Both the position numbers and the translations under genes were made by a program. Under the pieces are notes generated by a model. It ran no database searches, was not told the origin of the DNA, and saw nothing but the letters and a program-made list of their open reading frames with translations. Shown here in pieces: positions 23,078 to 35,600 of a stretch of DNA of 64,000 nt. The DNA is from Arthrobotrys musiformis. Taxonomy: Eukaryota; Ascomycota; Orbiliomycetes; Orbiliales; Orbiliaceae. Within the stretch, counting starts at the first letter, position 1; each line of letters begins with the position of its first letter. The stretch is from the NCBI GenBank assembly GCA_036971715.1, contig JAVHJL010000006.1:1860001-1924000 (forward strand), in the 5' to 3' direction.

Positions 23078-25882
23078 CTAGGCCTCTTTATCCATCCTAT
23101 ACGCCGAGGTTTGCTTCTTCAGGGCCTCGACAATATCCGCAGCTTGAGACGGGCTCATGGCTTCGAAAGCGTATCTAATCGACCTAAAGTGTTAGTATTG
23201 ATTATCTTCAGATAGGGGATTTCAGGGTGGGTAAGGGTGCATGCATACCGCTTCCATTCCCTCGACTTCATGGCAATGATTTTGAAGTTCAAGGGCGCCT
23301 TGCGGGATTGCTTGCAGCCAATAATTGAGCTTACGTGAATACTTGTCTTTTGGGGTGTGTTAGTTTTTGGTCAACGTTATGCTCTGGGAGGGGGGGCCTA
23401 CTGTTTTGGGGGAGTCAAAGAGAGTCTTGTTCTGATCCGACGGCATGATATGGACGTATTCTCCATCAATGGCTAATACACGCTCGTGACGACTATAGAT
23501 TATGTCAATGGACATTGTGTCTGAAAGAAGAGATGTGAAGATTTACCTGATAAACGACATGGGCATCTTCCTCCAAACAGTAAATTTTTGGTACCCGGCT
23601 GATGATAAAACATCGTGGGCCGTAATGCTTTGTGATAACAGCGTGTGTCTCTTCGCGGCATTTTTTCCAAAGAGTGACCCCGCTAATAACTATTTTAGCC
23701 TCAATTCTACTGAGATCAAGATGGAGATTCGACCTACTTTGGTGGTTGACCACCCCGGGGGACCCGTTTTTATCCGTAATGGGGTCAAACGGCCCTCTTA
23801 TTACAAGCTCCAGCTCTCCTCTACCCTCTAGATCCTTGACCGTTCGATCTAATGGAACGACAGTTTGGGTGCCATGGAGTTTCAAGATATGCCGCGCGGG
23901 ATCCACGCTCTTCTTCTTGCAAACGATACCCAAAACCTCACCAATGTATGTGTCACTTGTAATTCTGATGACAACACTTTGATCACGCACGTCTGGGGTG
24001 TTGAAGTGGACCCTGAGGTGGGAGGCGGCACCTTGTCGGATTCCTGATTGGTTGATTATGACTGGTGCGTCTGCAGGTTTTGTTGGAGTTTGCGTCGCTT
24101 TCGCAGGAATTGGGCTGCTGGTTGGCCCGGAGGGTGGGGCAGCGGTAGTGACAGCAGCAGGAGCAGCAGCGCCACCACCACCTGGTGTGCCTGGTTTCTT
24201 TACCTCTGCTTTCTTTTCAACTTTGGGCGACGGGAAGAGCCGTTCGTTTTCCTCGACTAGAACTTGTAAGCATTCTTGTACCGAATGACAGGGTACATTT
24301 TCTTCTTTACTCACATTGCGCCTTCGAGGCTTCAACAAGCACCAAGTCCTCAAGTTGGTAGGCAGATATAGCACGAGTTCTATCCAAGGCTAGCCAAAAG
24401 GTCAGCAAAGAAATACCTCCGCGGAGTTAGGATACCTACGAGGAAAGTCTTCGTCGGGTTCACCGGGTTCGTCCATTATGTGCAAACTCCATTTGTTGAC
24501 GTTGTACTGTTCCTCCGTGAGTGGTGGTTGTCGGTCTTCTTCACGATACCGGTAGAGTATATATCCGACGGCATCGGCTACAACTGTCTCGACCTTCATC
24601 CCTTCTTCTACAATCGAACGTTTTACAATCACCTCGACAAATTTAAGCCTTTCCGTGCTGAATGGACAGTAGATTCTCAATCTGAGTGGTGCATTAGAGT
24701 CGTTAGATTGACCAAAGCGACGTAGCACAGGTCCAGCGGCTTTCATATCTCCCTTCCCAGAAAACTTGGTATACATGTCCAGCGGATGTTGCATCTCCTG
24801 TTCGTTCGCTCTTATCAACTGTGTCAATAAGGAGACTGGCTGTATAACGGAAATGGGTCTTGGTGGGGGGAGGGGAGGGAGTGCTGTTGATGCTTTGTTT
24901 ATTTGTAGCCCATTGAATAAAGGAGGTGGTGTTCCCGCATTTGATTCTAGAAGCGTCGAGTTTGCTGTTACAGCGCCAGTGAAGTCGCTTGAAACAGTCG
25001 AAGAAGCATCGTCCTCGTCATCATCACCTTCCAGATCTTCGTCGCTATCAAAATCGATCTCGTTTTGGTTTCGAAATGATGTAGCTGGGGAAGCTCTTAG
25101 TTGTTGTGCTAGTTGTTTGAAAGCCTGTGTGTCCTCGTCGATACGATGTGAAAGCAGATTAAGGGCATCGTCATCATCCGTTCCGGCGATCTTCTTGCTC
25201 CGCTCATACTCCATCATTCCATGAGACCCACTTCTGGTTCGGGAAATAGTAGATTTTCCCGGGGAAGTTACAAGAAGCCTTGGGTTTGCGTGGTTTGCAT
25301 AATGCGTAGGAGAGCTTCCAGCACGCTGCCTGACTGGCATCTTAGGAAACTTGATATGTTGGGTTCGACTGCCGACTTCTTCGTCAATATCGGACTCATC
25401 GGATAAATCTGAACTATCGTCGTCTTCAACTCGACCGGCAGAGCCGGAGCGCTGCTGGTCGGACTGTCTGTGGAAATTCCGGAGAGAGCCGTGACTACCG
25501 GCCGCTGCACCCTTTCCCATGGTTTTTGATTCACTGTCTTCGTCGTCGAATATCTTTGGACGCTCTAGAGCGGCTGACCTAGGAAGCGCCGCAAAGTAAT
25601 CCGTGGACCCGCCTGCGGGTATGGGAGGGGAATGAGCTCGACGGTTATAGTTTTCGGTTTCCGAGGGTCGGGGCCAGCCTGCGATCTTGTAGCCGGGAAC
25701 ATTGAAGACATTTTGATTCAGATTGATAAGACGCTCGCCCACATTATCTTTGACGGATGCCAGGAAACGCGTTCGTACTTGGTGGATAGCGTACCTAGAG
25801 GAGGGAAATAGGAGTTAATTTGCATGTTCTCAGCAACGGACGGTCATGAGGGCACGGACTCTTGGTTGTAAAGGAGAGACAT
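23078..25882 (-). CDS. SIN1: TORC2 subunit SIN1/AVO1
   Basis: SIN1 (yeast Avo1) is the TORC2 subunit that recruits AGC kinases and binds membranes and Ras. Eight exons: 25882-25860, 25794-24440, 24389-24315, 24256-23738, 23598-23547, 23492-23402, 23346-23249, 23174-23078, totalling 2310 nt, or 769 residues. The N-terminus MSLLYNQEYAIHQVRTRFLA matches fungal SIN1, with exon 1 only 23 bp and a weak gtccgt donor. The CRIM domain spans about 345-495 (LRLRIYCPFS, KWSLHIMDEPGEPDEDFP, LDRTRAISAY). The Ras-binding domain is at about 560-640 and the PH domain at about 658-765 (KFTVWRKMPMSFIS, RHERVLAIDGEYVHIMPS, NFKIIAMKSREWKRYAFEA). The C-terminus is spread over small exons, so single frames miss the PH domain. 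The 139-bp intron at 23599-23737 is the least certain junction. It is divergent from MDN1. Confidence 0.92.
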
Positions 25883-26646
25883 CGTCACTTCTCAAAAATG
25901 GGACTCGAATCTATCGAGACCCAACAGTAAGAGGTCGGATGGAATAGTATCATACGTCACAGACGTTCGAGACTCGTGGGAGGGAGTGGCTGGTTGTGAC
26001 CACCCTTTCGTGTTTTCGTGGATATCGAGGCCTAAACGTTAACAGGGATGGCGGCGAGATGTCGGAGGTTGGACAATTGGTAGAAACTGGGGAATCCTCC
26101 GGTCTATTGGAGGCATGGTCTTGTTGAAGCTGATATGACAAGCTTGGTAGGAGATGCGGAATCGCGATGGGAGGTAAGTGCCAGTTAGAGAGCTAGTTGG
26201 GTGTTAAGAATGAGCGCGGGCGTCGAGTCGACTTTCGGTTTGGGGAAGGAGATGAGGCCTTAACTCCATGCTTTGTGTGAGCTAGCCACAGAGCTAAGCA
26301 CTCAGTCGACAGCCTGCCAACGTCTGGGGATCGCCGCCCCGGAGCCCCGTTTCGTCTTATCGATAAGCCCCGGTGACACAGACCCCGGGACGACACCGAC
26401 AACACATTTATCCCACACACGAGGCTCCGGGAAGGTAACCACTTTGTCTTGGCACTCCGTCGCATCTCCAAAAACTTTTTTTTCTTAGTCTTGGTCCTCT
26501 TCTTCTCACTGTATTGACTTACATCTTAAATTCCCACTTCGACATAAAATTTTGTCGCAAGATGGCAAAATCCTTCTAACAAGCATCAATATCGCAATAG
26601 ACTCACTTCCGAAGGGTATTGTTTACCTGTTCGAATATATTCGACA
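25883..26646. other. Shared divergent promoter of SIN1 and MDN1
   Basis: 764 bp separate the two start codons. A GC-richer centre (about 26330-26420) is flanked by the two leaders. A five-codon upstream frame (26562-26579) precedes MDN1. No other gene is seen. Confidence 0.6.
26562..26579 (+). promoter_or_regulatory. Minimal upstream ORF in the MDN1 leader
   Basis: ATG GCA AAA TCC TTC TAA ends 67 bases before the MDN1 start and would be met first by scanning ribosomes, if the transcript starts upstream of it. That transcript start is not known. Confidence 0.4.
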
Positions 26647-29600
26647 ATGTGGTCTACGGACTTTGGCGATCGTTCTTTGGCCGACTCTGTCTTGCTTCGA
26701 CAAGTTGTACCAGCAGAACTTCTGCTCAACTTGCAGAACGAAAATAATCAAATATACCTCGATACCCTATCGCGAATTGCTCTCGATCCTCGCTTCACAT
26801 CCCTCGTATTTACCTCCTTCGAACCTTTATTCCCGGATATTCTATCAAGATGGACCGGATTCACAACCCCTCAAGAGTTCGCCCGGGGACTTGCAAAACT
26901 TTTACCAGCAGCACCATACCTCGTTCCCTACGCTGAACATTACCTTCTAGGCGACGGCGTTAGGACTTTCTCCTCGCTATACCAAAATCAATCGACATCA
27001 TTGCCACAGATATTCACAGAAAATCTTGACAGTTTGTCTGTCGAATCTATCCAGACAACGCTCTTGGCTCTCTTAAGACTCTTGAAATTCAATTTTTCAC
27101 TCTTTTCCCCGTTAGCGCGTCTCGAGCATATATGGTCACTACTTGAGCATTCTTCTTTGGTCGTTAGATATTTAAGTCTTCAGATTGCCGTTCTCTATCT
27201 CAACATAGCGGATAGTGCGTTCGAAGAATTGTTAATTAAGCATTGTGGAACTGAGCCAATTGTTGGCGCAATAGACGGAGTTTCGGTCGATTTTAGATTT
27301 TTTTGGTAAGAAAATTCTTTTTTCCATGGGATATCTAAATGTACGACCTCTACTAACTTAGTATACCTCGAATGTATAGGACCGATGAAGCACGACGATT
27401 AGACTTGCTGCAAACGACTCTTGACTCGGTTAGGGCTCGATCTCTTGAGAATGTATCTCACGGAAGGGTTATTTCTACCACCGATACTTCTACCTCGATA
27501 GTCTCTGTAGCTGGGATACAATTCCTTCGTCTCCCAGAGAGCGAGCGCGATCCTGAGGGCCATGTCGAAACTTCAACTGCCCTTCAGAACCTAAGCGAGT
27601 TGGCGACTGCTGTTCGCACGGGCGACCCAGTCCTAATTCAAGGTAGACAAGGCAGTGGGAAAACCCACTACGTTCACCATATTGCGAAATTGCTCGGGAA
27701 TGCAAAGTCTTTGATATCCATTCATTTGGGGAAGCAGACCGACACAAAACTACTACTGGGAACATATGTCTCATCGGAACCACCAGGCACCTTCAAATGG
27801 AAACCAGGTGTTCTGACTACCGCCGTCAAAGAAGGTCGTTGGATATTGATAGAAGATCTAGATCAAGCGCCCAATGAAGTTCTCAGCCTTCTTATCCCTT
27901 TGATGCAGCGTAGAACTCTGTTTATACCGAATCGTGCGGAAACTATTGTCGCCCCATCGAATTTTCGACTCATAGCTACTGTCCGTACTTTTGATGGCCT
28001 TCGGGATGGTGCTGATTCCCTGCCCCCGAATTTGAGTACCGTTGGCATCCGACTATGGCGCCGCGTGTTAATCCAGCAGCCATCCCAGGATGAGGTTATC
28101 GCTTTCATTAATGCTCGTTACCCTTCTTTATCCCCCTTCTCGACGACTCTTGTGAAAGTATATGATTCTGTACGAACTATACAATCATCGCCTACCAGAG
28201 ATAGGCTATTTCGCGGCCCCTCTCTTCGACAGATTGGGTTAAGAGAACTATTGAATTGGTGCAATCGCATTGATTTACACTTGCAGCTGCGACCCGCTGA
28301 CTCAAGATCAGGCGTTGTCTCGGAATATCTACTTGATATGATATTTATTGAGGCCATGGACTGTTTTGCAGGACAGTACGCCGACAATAAGCAAGAGAAG
28401 GTCATTAGCAATTGCGTAGCACATGGGATCAATTTGGATCTAACTCGCGAAGCCTACCTTACCCAGGGCTACTTACCAACATACCAAGACGACACAAGCC
28501 AAGTTTTGATTGGGAGATCAAGGGTTTCGAAGAGGCCTCAGGCAAAGGGCGACTACTATCGAAAGGCGAAAACGCAAAGCATGCCGTATGCGATGCATAA
28601 ATACGCCTTGCGTCTTCTCGAGCGAGTTTCCATCTGCGTGAACACGGCCGAACCAGTGCTTTTGGTCGGAGAGACGGGAACTGGAAAGACAACCGCTGTA
28701 CAGCACCTTGCAAACCTGTTGAATGTCAAGTTAACAGTTCACAACTTCTCACAGCAGACGGAAAGCAGCGATCTGATGGGTGGTTTCCAACCGATGGATT
28801 TATCGCGGATAGGCATGGAGATGGCGACAAATTTTGACTCTTTGTTTCGGAGAACGTTCCCTTCAAAGAAAAACTTGACGTTCCTAGACCAATTCGACCA
28901 AGCGGTCCTACACAAACAGTGGAAAAAGGTTGTTCGGTTTTGGCTGAAAGCAATTGAAATGGCGAATAAGCACCTCGCTGCCGCAACAGGAGATGAAGAC
29001 CCGGAGGATGGTATCTTGAGCCCTAGGAAGCGCCGAAAGTTGGAGATTGGGAACCATACATCAATTGCGGCAGAATGGGAAGCATTCGTTTCACGAGTCT
29101 CTTCATTCGATACACAGTTGAAGAGTTCGCCCCAGCAAGCCATATTCAATTTCGTCGAAGGTCTCCTCGTTAAAGCAGTCCGGAATGGAGAATGGGTTTT
29201 ACTAGATGAGCTGAACTTGGCGGCCCCCGAAACCTTGGAATCAATCGCGGATCTTATGAACGATGCAGGGTCCCGATCCATGCTCCTACTCGAGAAAGGT
29301 GGTGTCGAAAGAATATACGCCCATCCAGATTTCCGCATATTCGGTTGTATGAACCCCGCGACAGATGTCGGAAAACGAGACTTACCGCAGGGCATCAGAT
29401 CAAGGTTCACCGAGTTCTACGTTCCAAACCCGGACAGCGAACGGGCAAATGTCCTTGCAATCGTGAAAGCGTACTTGGAGAGCCATTGCGTAGGTACCGA
29501 GCAGCTTCTATCGAAAACGACCGACCTTTATCTCGACATTCGCACTATGGTGGAACAAAATCGACTTGTGGATGGGGCTGGACAGAAACCGGTATACAGT

Positions 29601-32600
29601 ATCCGTACTCTCGCACGTACGCTAGCGTACGTGGTTGAGATTGCGCCTGTGTATGGTATTCTGAGATCTCTTTACGAGGGTTTCTGCATGGCATTTTTAA
29701 CTTGTCTTGCCACCGAGTCCGAAATTTTACTTCACCACCTTATCGAGCAAAGATTACTTGCGGATCATTCGAACGCGAGAAGTCTTTTGAAACAAGTCCC
29801 GAGGATGCCAACCCACGGAGACTACACACAATTCAAACACTACTGGATGCTGAAGGGGCCGGAAGAGGTTCGAGAACAACCAAACTACATTATTACGCCA
29901 TATGTCGAAAGGAACCTCCTCAACCTTGTCCGCGCGGCTGCAACCCGAAAGTATCCAGTCCTCATTCAAGGGCCCACATCGAGTGGTAAAACGAGTATGA
30001 TTAAATTCCTTGCCAACAGGACTGGTCACAAGTTTGTCCGAATAAACAACCACGAGCATACCGACTTGCAAGAGTATCTCGGTTCATACGTATCCGATGC
30101 TTCCGGGTCTCTTAAGTTCCAGGAGGGGGCCCTTATTCAAGCAATGCGAACTGGATGTTGGGTAATTTTGGATGAGTTGAATCTTGCGCCTACAGATGTT
30201 CTTGAAGCCCTGAATCGTTTACTTGACGATAATCGGGAAATCCTCATACCGGAAACACAGGAAGTTGTGCGGCCCCATAAAGACTTTATGCTATTCGCTA
30301 CTCAAAATCCACCTGGTCTCTATGCTGGACGTAAAGCTCTTTCCAAGGCGTTCCGCAACCGATTTATCGAACTGCATTTTGATGATATCCCACAGAATGA
30401 GTTGCAGGATATTTTGCAACAGAGAACACAAATTGCGCCCTCGTTCGCGGCCAGGATTGTGACTGTATACAACGAGCTCTCTGTTCTCCGCCAATCGTCT
30501 CGTCTTTTCGAGCAAAAGCAGAGTTTTGCGACCTTGAGAGACTTGTTTAGATGGGCCAACAGGGATGCAGTTACAAATGAGGAACTCGCACAGAATGGCT
30601 ACATGCTTCTCGTTGAGCGTGTGAGGAACCAAGACGAAAAGTTGGCCGTCAAGAAAGTAATTGAAACCAAGCTACGAGTTCAAATTTCGGACGATGTCTT
30701 GTATAACAGGCCTCCTCCCGACTTTGGTGGAGAAGGTGATGATGTCGTATGGACAAAGGCAATGGCCCGGCTATACGCTCTTCTTGAACGGGCGATCATG
30801 AAAAACGAGCCTGTCCTTCTCGTCGGTGAAACTGGTTGCGGAAAGACTACCGTCTGCCAATTGTTAGCTCTCGCCCTCCGAAAAAACCTCGAGACTGTCA
30901 ATGCACATATGAACACTGAGACGGGCGATATCATCGGCGCTTACCGGCCTTTAAGAAATCGAGCGGAAGTCACACAGGAGTTGCTCCAAACTTTACAACA
31001 ATTCTTCTCCACATACATCCCCGATCAGCCTCAAGGCGATCTGAAAGGATTGCTTCGAGCTTATGATCAACTTCAAACAGAAGCCGAACGGGATATACCA
31101 CAAGACGTTCTGAGCCATATCCACGACGTACGTGCTCAGGCAAGCCAGCTTTTCGAGTGGGTGGATGGAAGTTTGGTTGGTGCTATGAGGAGGGGGGATC
31201 TATTTTTGCTCGATGAAATATCTCTAGCTGAAGACAGTGTTTTAGAAAGACTCAACAGCGTACTTGAACCCGAACGAGAGATTTTCTTGGCCGAGAAAGG
31301 GTATAAAGATGCCAAAATCACTGCCCACCCGGAGTTCCAGTTTTTTGCGACGATGAACCCTGGTGGGGACTACGGCAAAAAAGAACTGTCTCCTGCTTTA
31401 CGAAACCGTTTCACCGAGATCTGGGTTCCCCCGATGTATGACTTTGACGATGTCCTACAGATTACAGAAACCAAGTTGGTTCCTAAATTTAAGGAATATG
31501 CGTCGGCAATAGTAAAGTTTGGCTTTTGGTTTAATCAAACTTTCCGCGTGGGTAAGGATGGATCTGTCTCTATCAGAGACATCATCAGTTGGATCCAATT
31601 CTGCAATAAAGTCGAGGGTGAGCCTTTGGCCGTGGTATTCCAGGGTGCTCTCATGGTCTACGTCGACACCCTCGGCTCCAACCCTGCCGCCCTTTTGTCT
31701 GTGCCATTGGAACAAGTCGAGCTTGAGAGACAGAAATGTGTCTCCCATCTTTCCACCCTCCTTGGGAAGCATTTTGATTTGACCTTCTTGGAAGCGACTA
31801 GTGTTCATGTCTCACCTGAGGCCTTTCAAGTTGGAAGCTTTGCGCTCCCACGCACTATATCAGACATGGGCAAGGTTCCCTTCGACTTCAATGCATCGAC
31901 AACTAGTTTAAATGCTATGCGTGTCATGCGGGCTATGCAGCTCTCAAAACCAATTCTTCTTGAAGGCGCACCGGGTGTCGGCAAGACAAGTTTGATTACG
32001 GCTCTGGCTGCAGTTGTCGGTACCCCCCTCGTTAGGATCAATCTTTCAGAGGAGACGGATATGATGGATCTATTTGGAAGCGATGTTCCTGCCGAGAATG
32101 GTGCTGTTGGGACCTTCGTTTTCAGAGAGGCGCCGTTCCTACAGGCCATGCAGACCGGTCAATGGGTTCTCCTTGATGAAATGAATTTAGCGTCCCAATC
32201 AGTTTTGGAAGGTCTCAATTCCTGTCTCGATCACCGAAAAACCGTTTATATCCCAGAGTTAGGGAAGACTTTCCACTGCCATCCGAATTTCAGGCTTTTC
32301 GCAGCACAGAACCCTCATCACCAAGGCAATGGACGAAAAGGTCTACCAGCGTCCTTTGTCAACAGATTCACTGTGGTATACATCCGCAGTCTTCAGCAGG
32401 AGGATTTGCTGGCGATTTCACAACATACATTCCCAAATTTTGACTCCGAGGATTACGCGAAGATTGTCGAATTTTCGAGCCAGCTAGCAAAGGGCCTCAC
32501 CCAGGACAAATCGTTTGGCGTATCTGGTGCTCCATGGGAATTCAATCTTCGTGACACTCTCCGGTGGCTTGAAATAACTGCACAACAAACACCATTGCCG

Positions 32601-35600
32601 GCACGCAAGACGCTCGAGCAATATTTCAGAGCTATCGTTAGTCACAGATTTCGAAGTGAAGAGGATGTATCCAAAGTCAACGCAATCTTCAAGAAGGTCT
32701 TTGGATCTGAACTCAATGTTGACGTACAAGCCGGGTTCGTCAGACTTTCCCCGGGTAGCCTTCAAGTTGGGAATGCACTTAGCCAAAGAAAGAAGACCCG
32801 AAACTCACAGAAAATTGATCGAGTTGAATTTCTGCCCCATCAACTTCCAATCCTAGAAACAATCTTGAATGGGATTAATAATCGGTGGCCCTGTCTTTTG
32901 GTCGGTACGCCAGGCTCAGGAAAGTCAAGCATGGTGGAAGTTTTGGCGAAGTCTGTTGGGGCACATCTCGAAGTTATTCCACTTAATAACGATACGGAAA
33001 CATCGGATGTTATTGGTGGCTATGAACAAGAGGATCCATTCAGATTAGCTAGAACTATTGTTCAACAACTCCATGCTGATTTAGAGACTCTAATCGTCGA
33101 ATATAGCCTCACTAGTGTTGAGGTCTCCCGCGCGGCTCTGGCACTTGCGGATAGCCTGCACCGATGGGAGCCAACCTACCAAGGTTTGGAGGTAGTCATC
33201 GGCATGATACAGGCAACTTTGGAGTCGTTTGTTTCATGCCCGCCTGAACGCCTTGCAAATATCCAAGAATATCTTCAAACACTTGCAAGGATATCATCCG
33301 AAAAGGACCAGAAGAGCAGTGTATCATTTGCATGGTACGACGGCGCTCTGGTTCGCGCTGTTGAAAACGGGCACTGGGTTATCTTGGACAATGCAAATCT
33401 TTGCAACCCATCCGTCTTGGATCGTATAAACTCTTTGCTAGAGACTAAAGGAGCGTTGTTTCTCCATGAGCATACTTCCGCCGATGGTGGAGGTAGAGTC
33501 ATCATCCCCCATCCAGACTTTAGGCTTTTCTTGACCATGGACCCGCGCAACGGAGAGTTGTCAAGGGCTATGCGCAATCGTTCCATTGAGATCTATGTTC
33601 CATCTGTGGAGGAGGGCGCTAAGGATTGGGGTTTGAGCCAGTCGAAGTTGATGAACCTAGTTGATCAATCCACGGCGAGAACATTTACTAGGATCGATTA
33701 TCTGATTCGGCATGCACTTGATACTGACTCTGCGCAATTTGGTACTTGGTTACACCAGATTTTTGAGGAGGCACCCCTTCGTTTGGTTCCTGCACTATTC
33801 CCTTGGTTGGGGCAAAATCTACCAAAGTCCAACATATCTCTCATCGAGGCTACCGAGAAAGCGGTTGCTACGTTTCAAGAAGTCAAAGGCCAGTCCGTGG
33901 GAAAGCTTTTACTCGAATTCAAAACACAACTATGCACCGCACTCGGTCTAAAGGTCGGATTTATTGAGAATGAGGTGAGTCAACTCTTGGAAATGGGAAT
34001 AAGCAGACCTGCAAATTAAATAAGCCTTTGCTAATGGACTATTTTTAGTCACTCCATGCGCTCTCTAATGTCCATATCTTGGGGGCAACCTACGATCAAG
34101 CGGATTCACAGAAACTCGCAGCTCTTCTTAGCGACCTTTATGAAATCGCCCTATCTTCCGCCAAGAGCCAAAGCCAGTTGACCAAAATAATCGATGTACT
34201 GAGGAACCAGCGACGTCTCCGGGAAGCGAACACTACAAATGATGCCAAAAATGGGCTACCAGACAATATTGACAAGGAGGCCCGCCTCGCCCTTCTGGAG
34301 TTCTTATCGAACTTGAACCACACAATCTGGTCATGGCTTGAGGGAATGGACCTTACCCATGTTTCATCGAATATTGGCCGGTTAAATCTCACACCATTCT
34401 ATGAACTTTTGCTCTTTTTGGGATTCATTCTTGAGGGCCGTGAGCTTGATGGGTTGATATTCCAAGCTTGCTCCGATAGAATCCAGGCTTTCCTTAGCAC
34501 GATCCCTAGAGTTTGGACAGATACCACAATGCATCAGATCCAGGTTTCAATCCAGGGCTTGATCAGAGAATATGGCCTTGGGTCCGGGTTTTCTTGGACA
34601 AGACTTTGGAAAGCTCTGCGAGTTCATATGCCCCAATCGGATGATGGAATGGCCTCCTTGAGGCAACTTAAAGACGTCGCAAAGAGGTTCGACGAAGCTT
34701 CACAAGGGCTGGTTCAGCCGAACGCACAAGTTTTGCAATTGAGATTATCTTTCGTGAAAGCGTTCGAACAGATACGAACTTCTAGCTCTGTTAGCGACCT
34801 CCCGATCACCGAATTTGATGAAGCTGTTAGCCTTATCAGCAACTCAAGCATGACTGTAGCCCATTCCTTCCGAGAAGGATTTGATATGATCCTTAGGATG
34901 CATCTACTTGCTAGCATGAACTCCCTCAGACGAGAATTGAAGGTGGGGCAATATTCTTTGATACCGCATTGCATTTTATTTACTAACTGATATTAGACTG
35001 AGGATTTTGCCGCTCTGAGCTACTACTCTAGCTACCCAACCCAACAATTGTCTGGGCTTCTGGGCTACTTGGGTCTAAATGGTAAATATACCTTGAGTAT
35101 TTGGGGAAGATGGATAGATACTAACATTAAATTTCAAGACACGTCTCCGAATCTCAAGTTCAATACCATATTCGGCTTGACGACTCCTCTCGATTCGTTC
35201 GACTTGAAGAGGTCCTTCGCTTCGGATGGGTACTATGGTTCTTTCGTCAAGACTATCTTGCAGACTAGGTCAGTCAATTCTCCCTCAAAGCCAATTAACA
35301 AATACTAATTCTCCAATAGTAACCACGTCGAGGGAACCGATATTGGAGGCTATAGCACAATCCAATCTGACCTCCAAGCACTCGGAAAACATTACACTTT
35401 GGCCATAGCGAACAACACCACACAATACTGGAAGGAGTTTGATAGTCTGCTTATAAGCAAAATTGCTTCCGTACGTAGTTGCATCATACAATTTGAGTAC
35501 CCTGTGCGCTGTGGTAGACTAACCGTAAATAGATCTGCGACCTCCATAAGGACTTGCTCTCAACTACTGGATTTTCGTCGGCGTCGGATAAGGCCTATTC

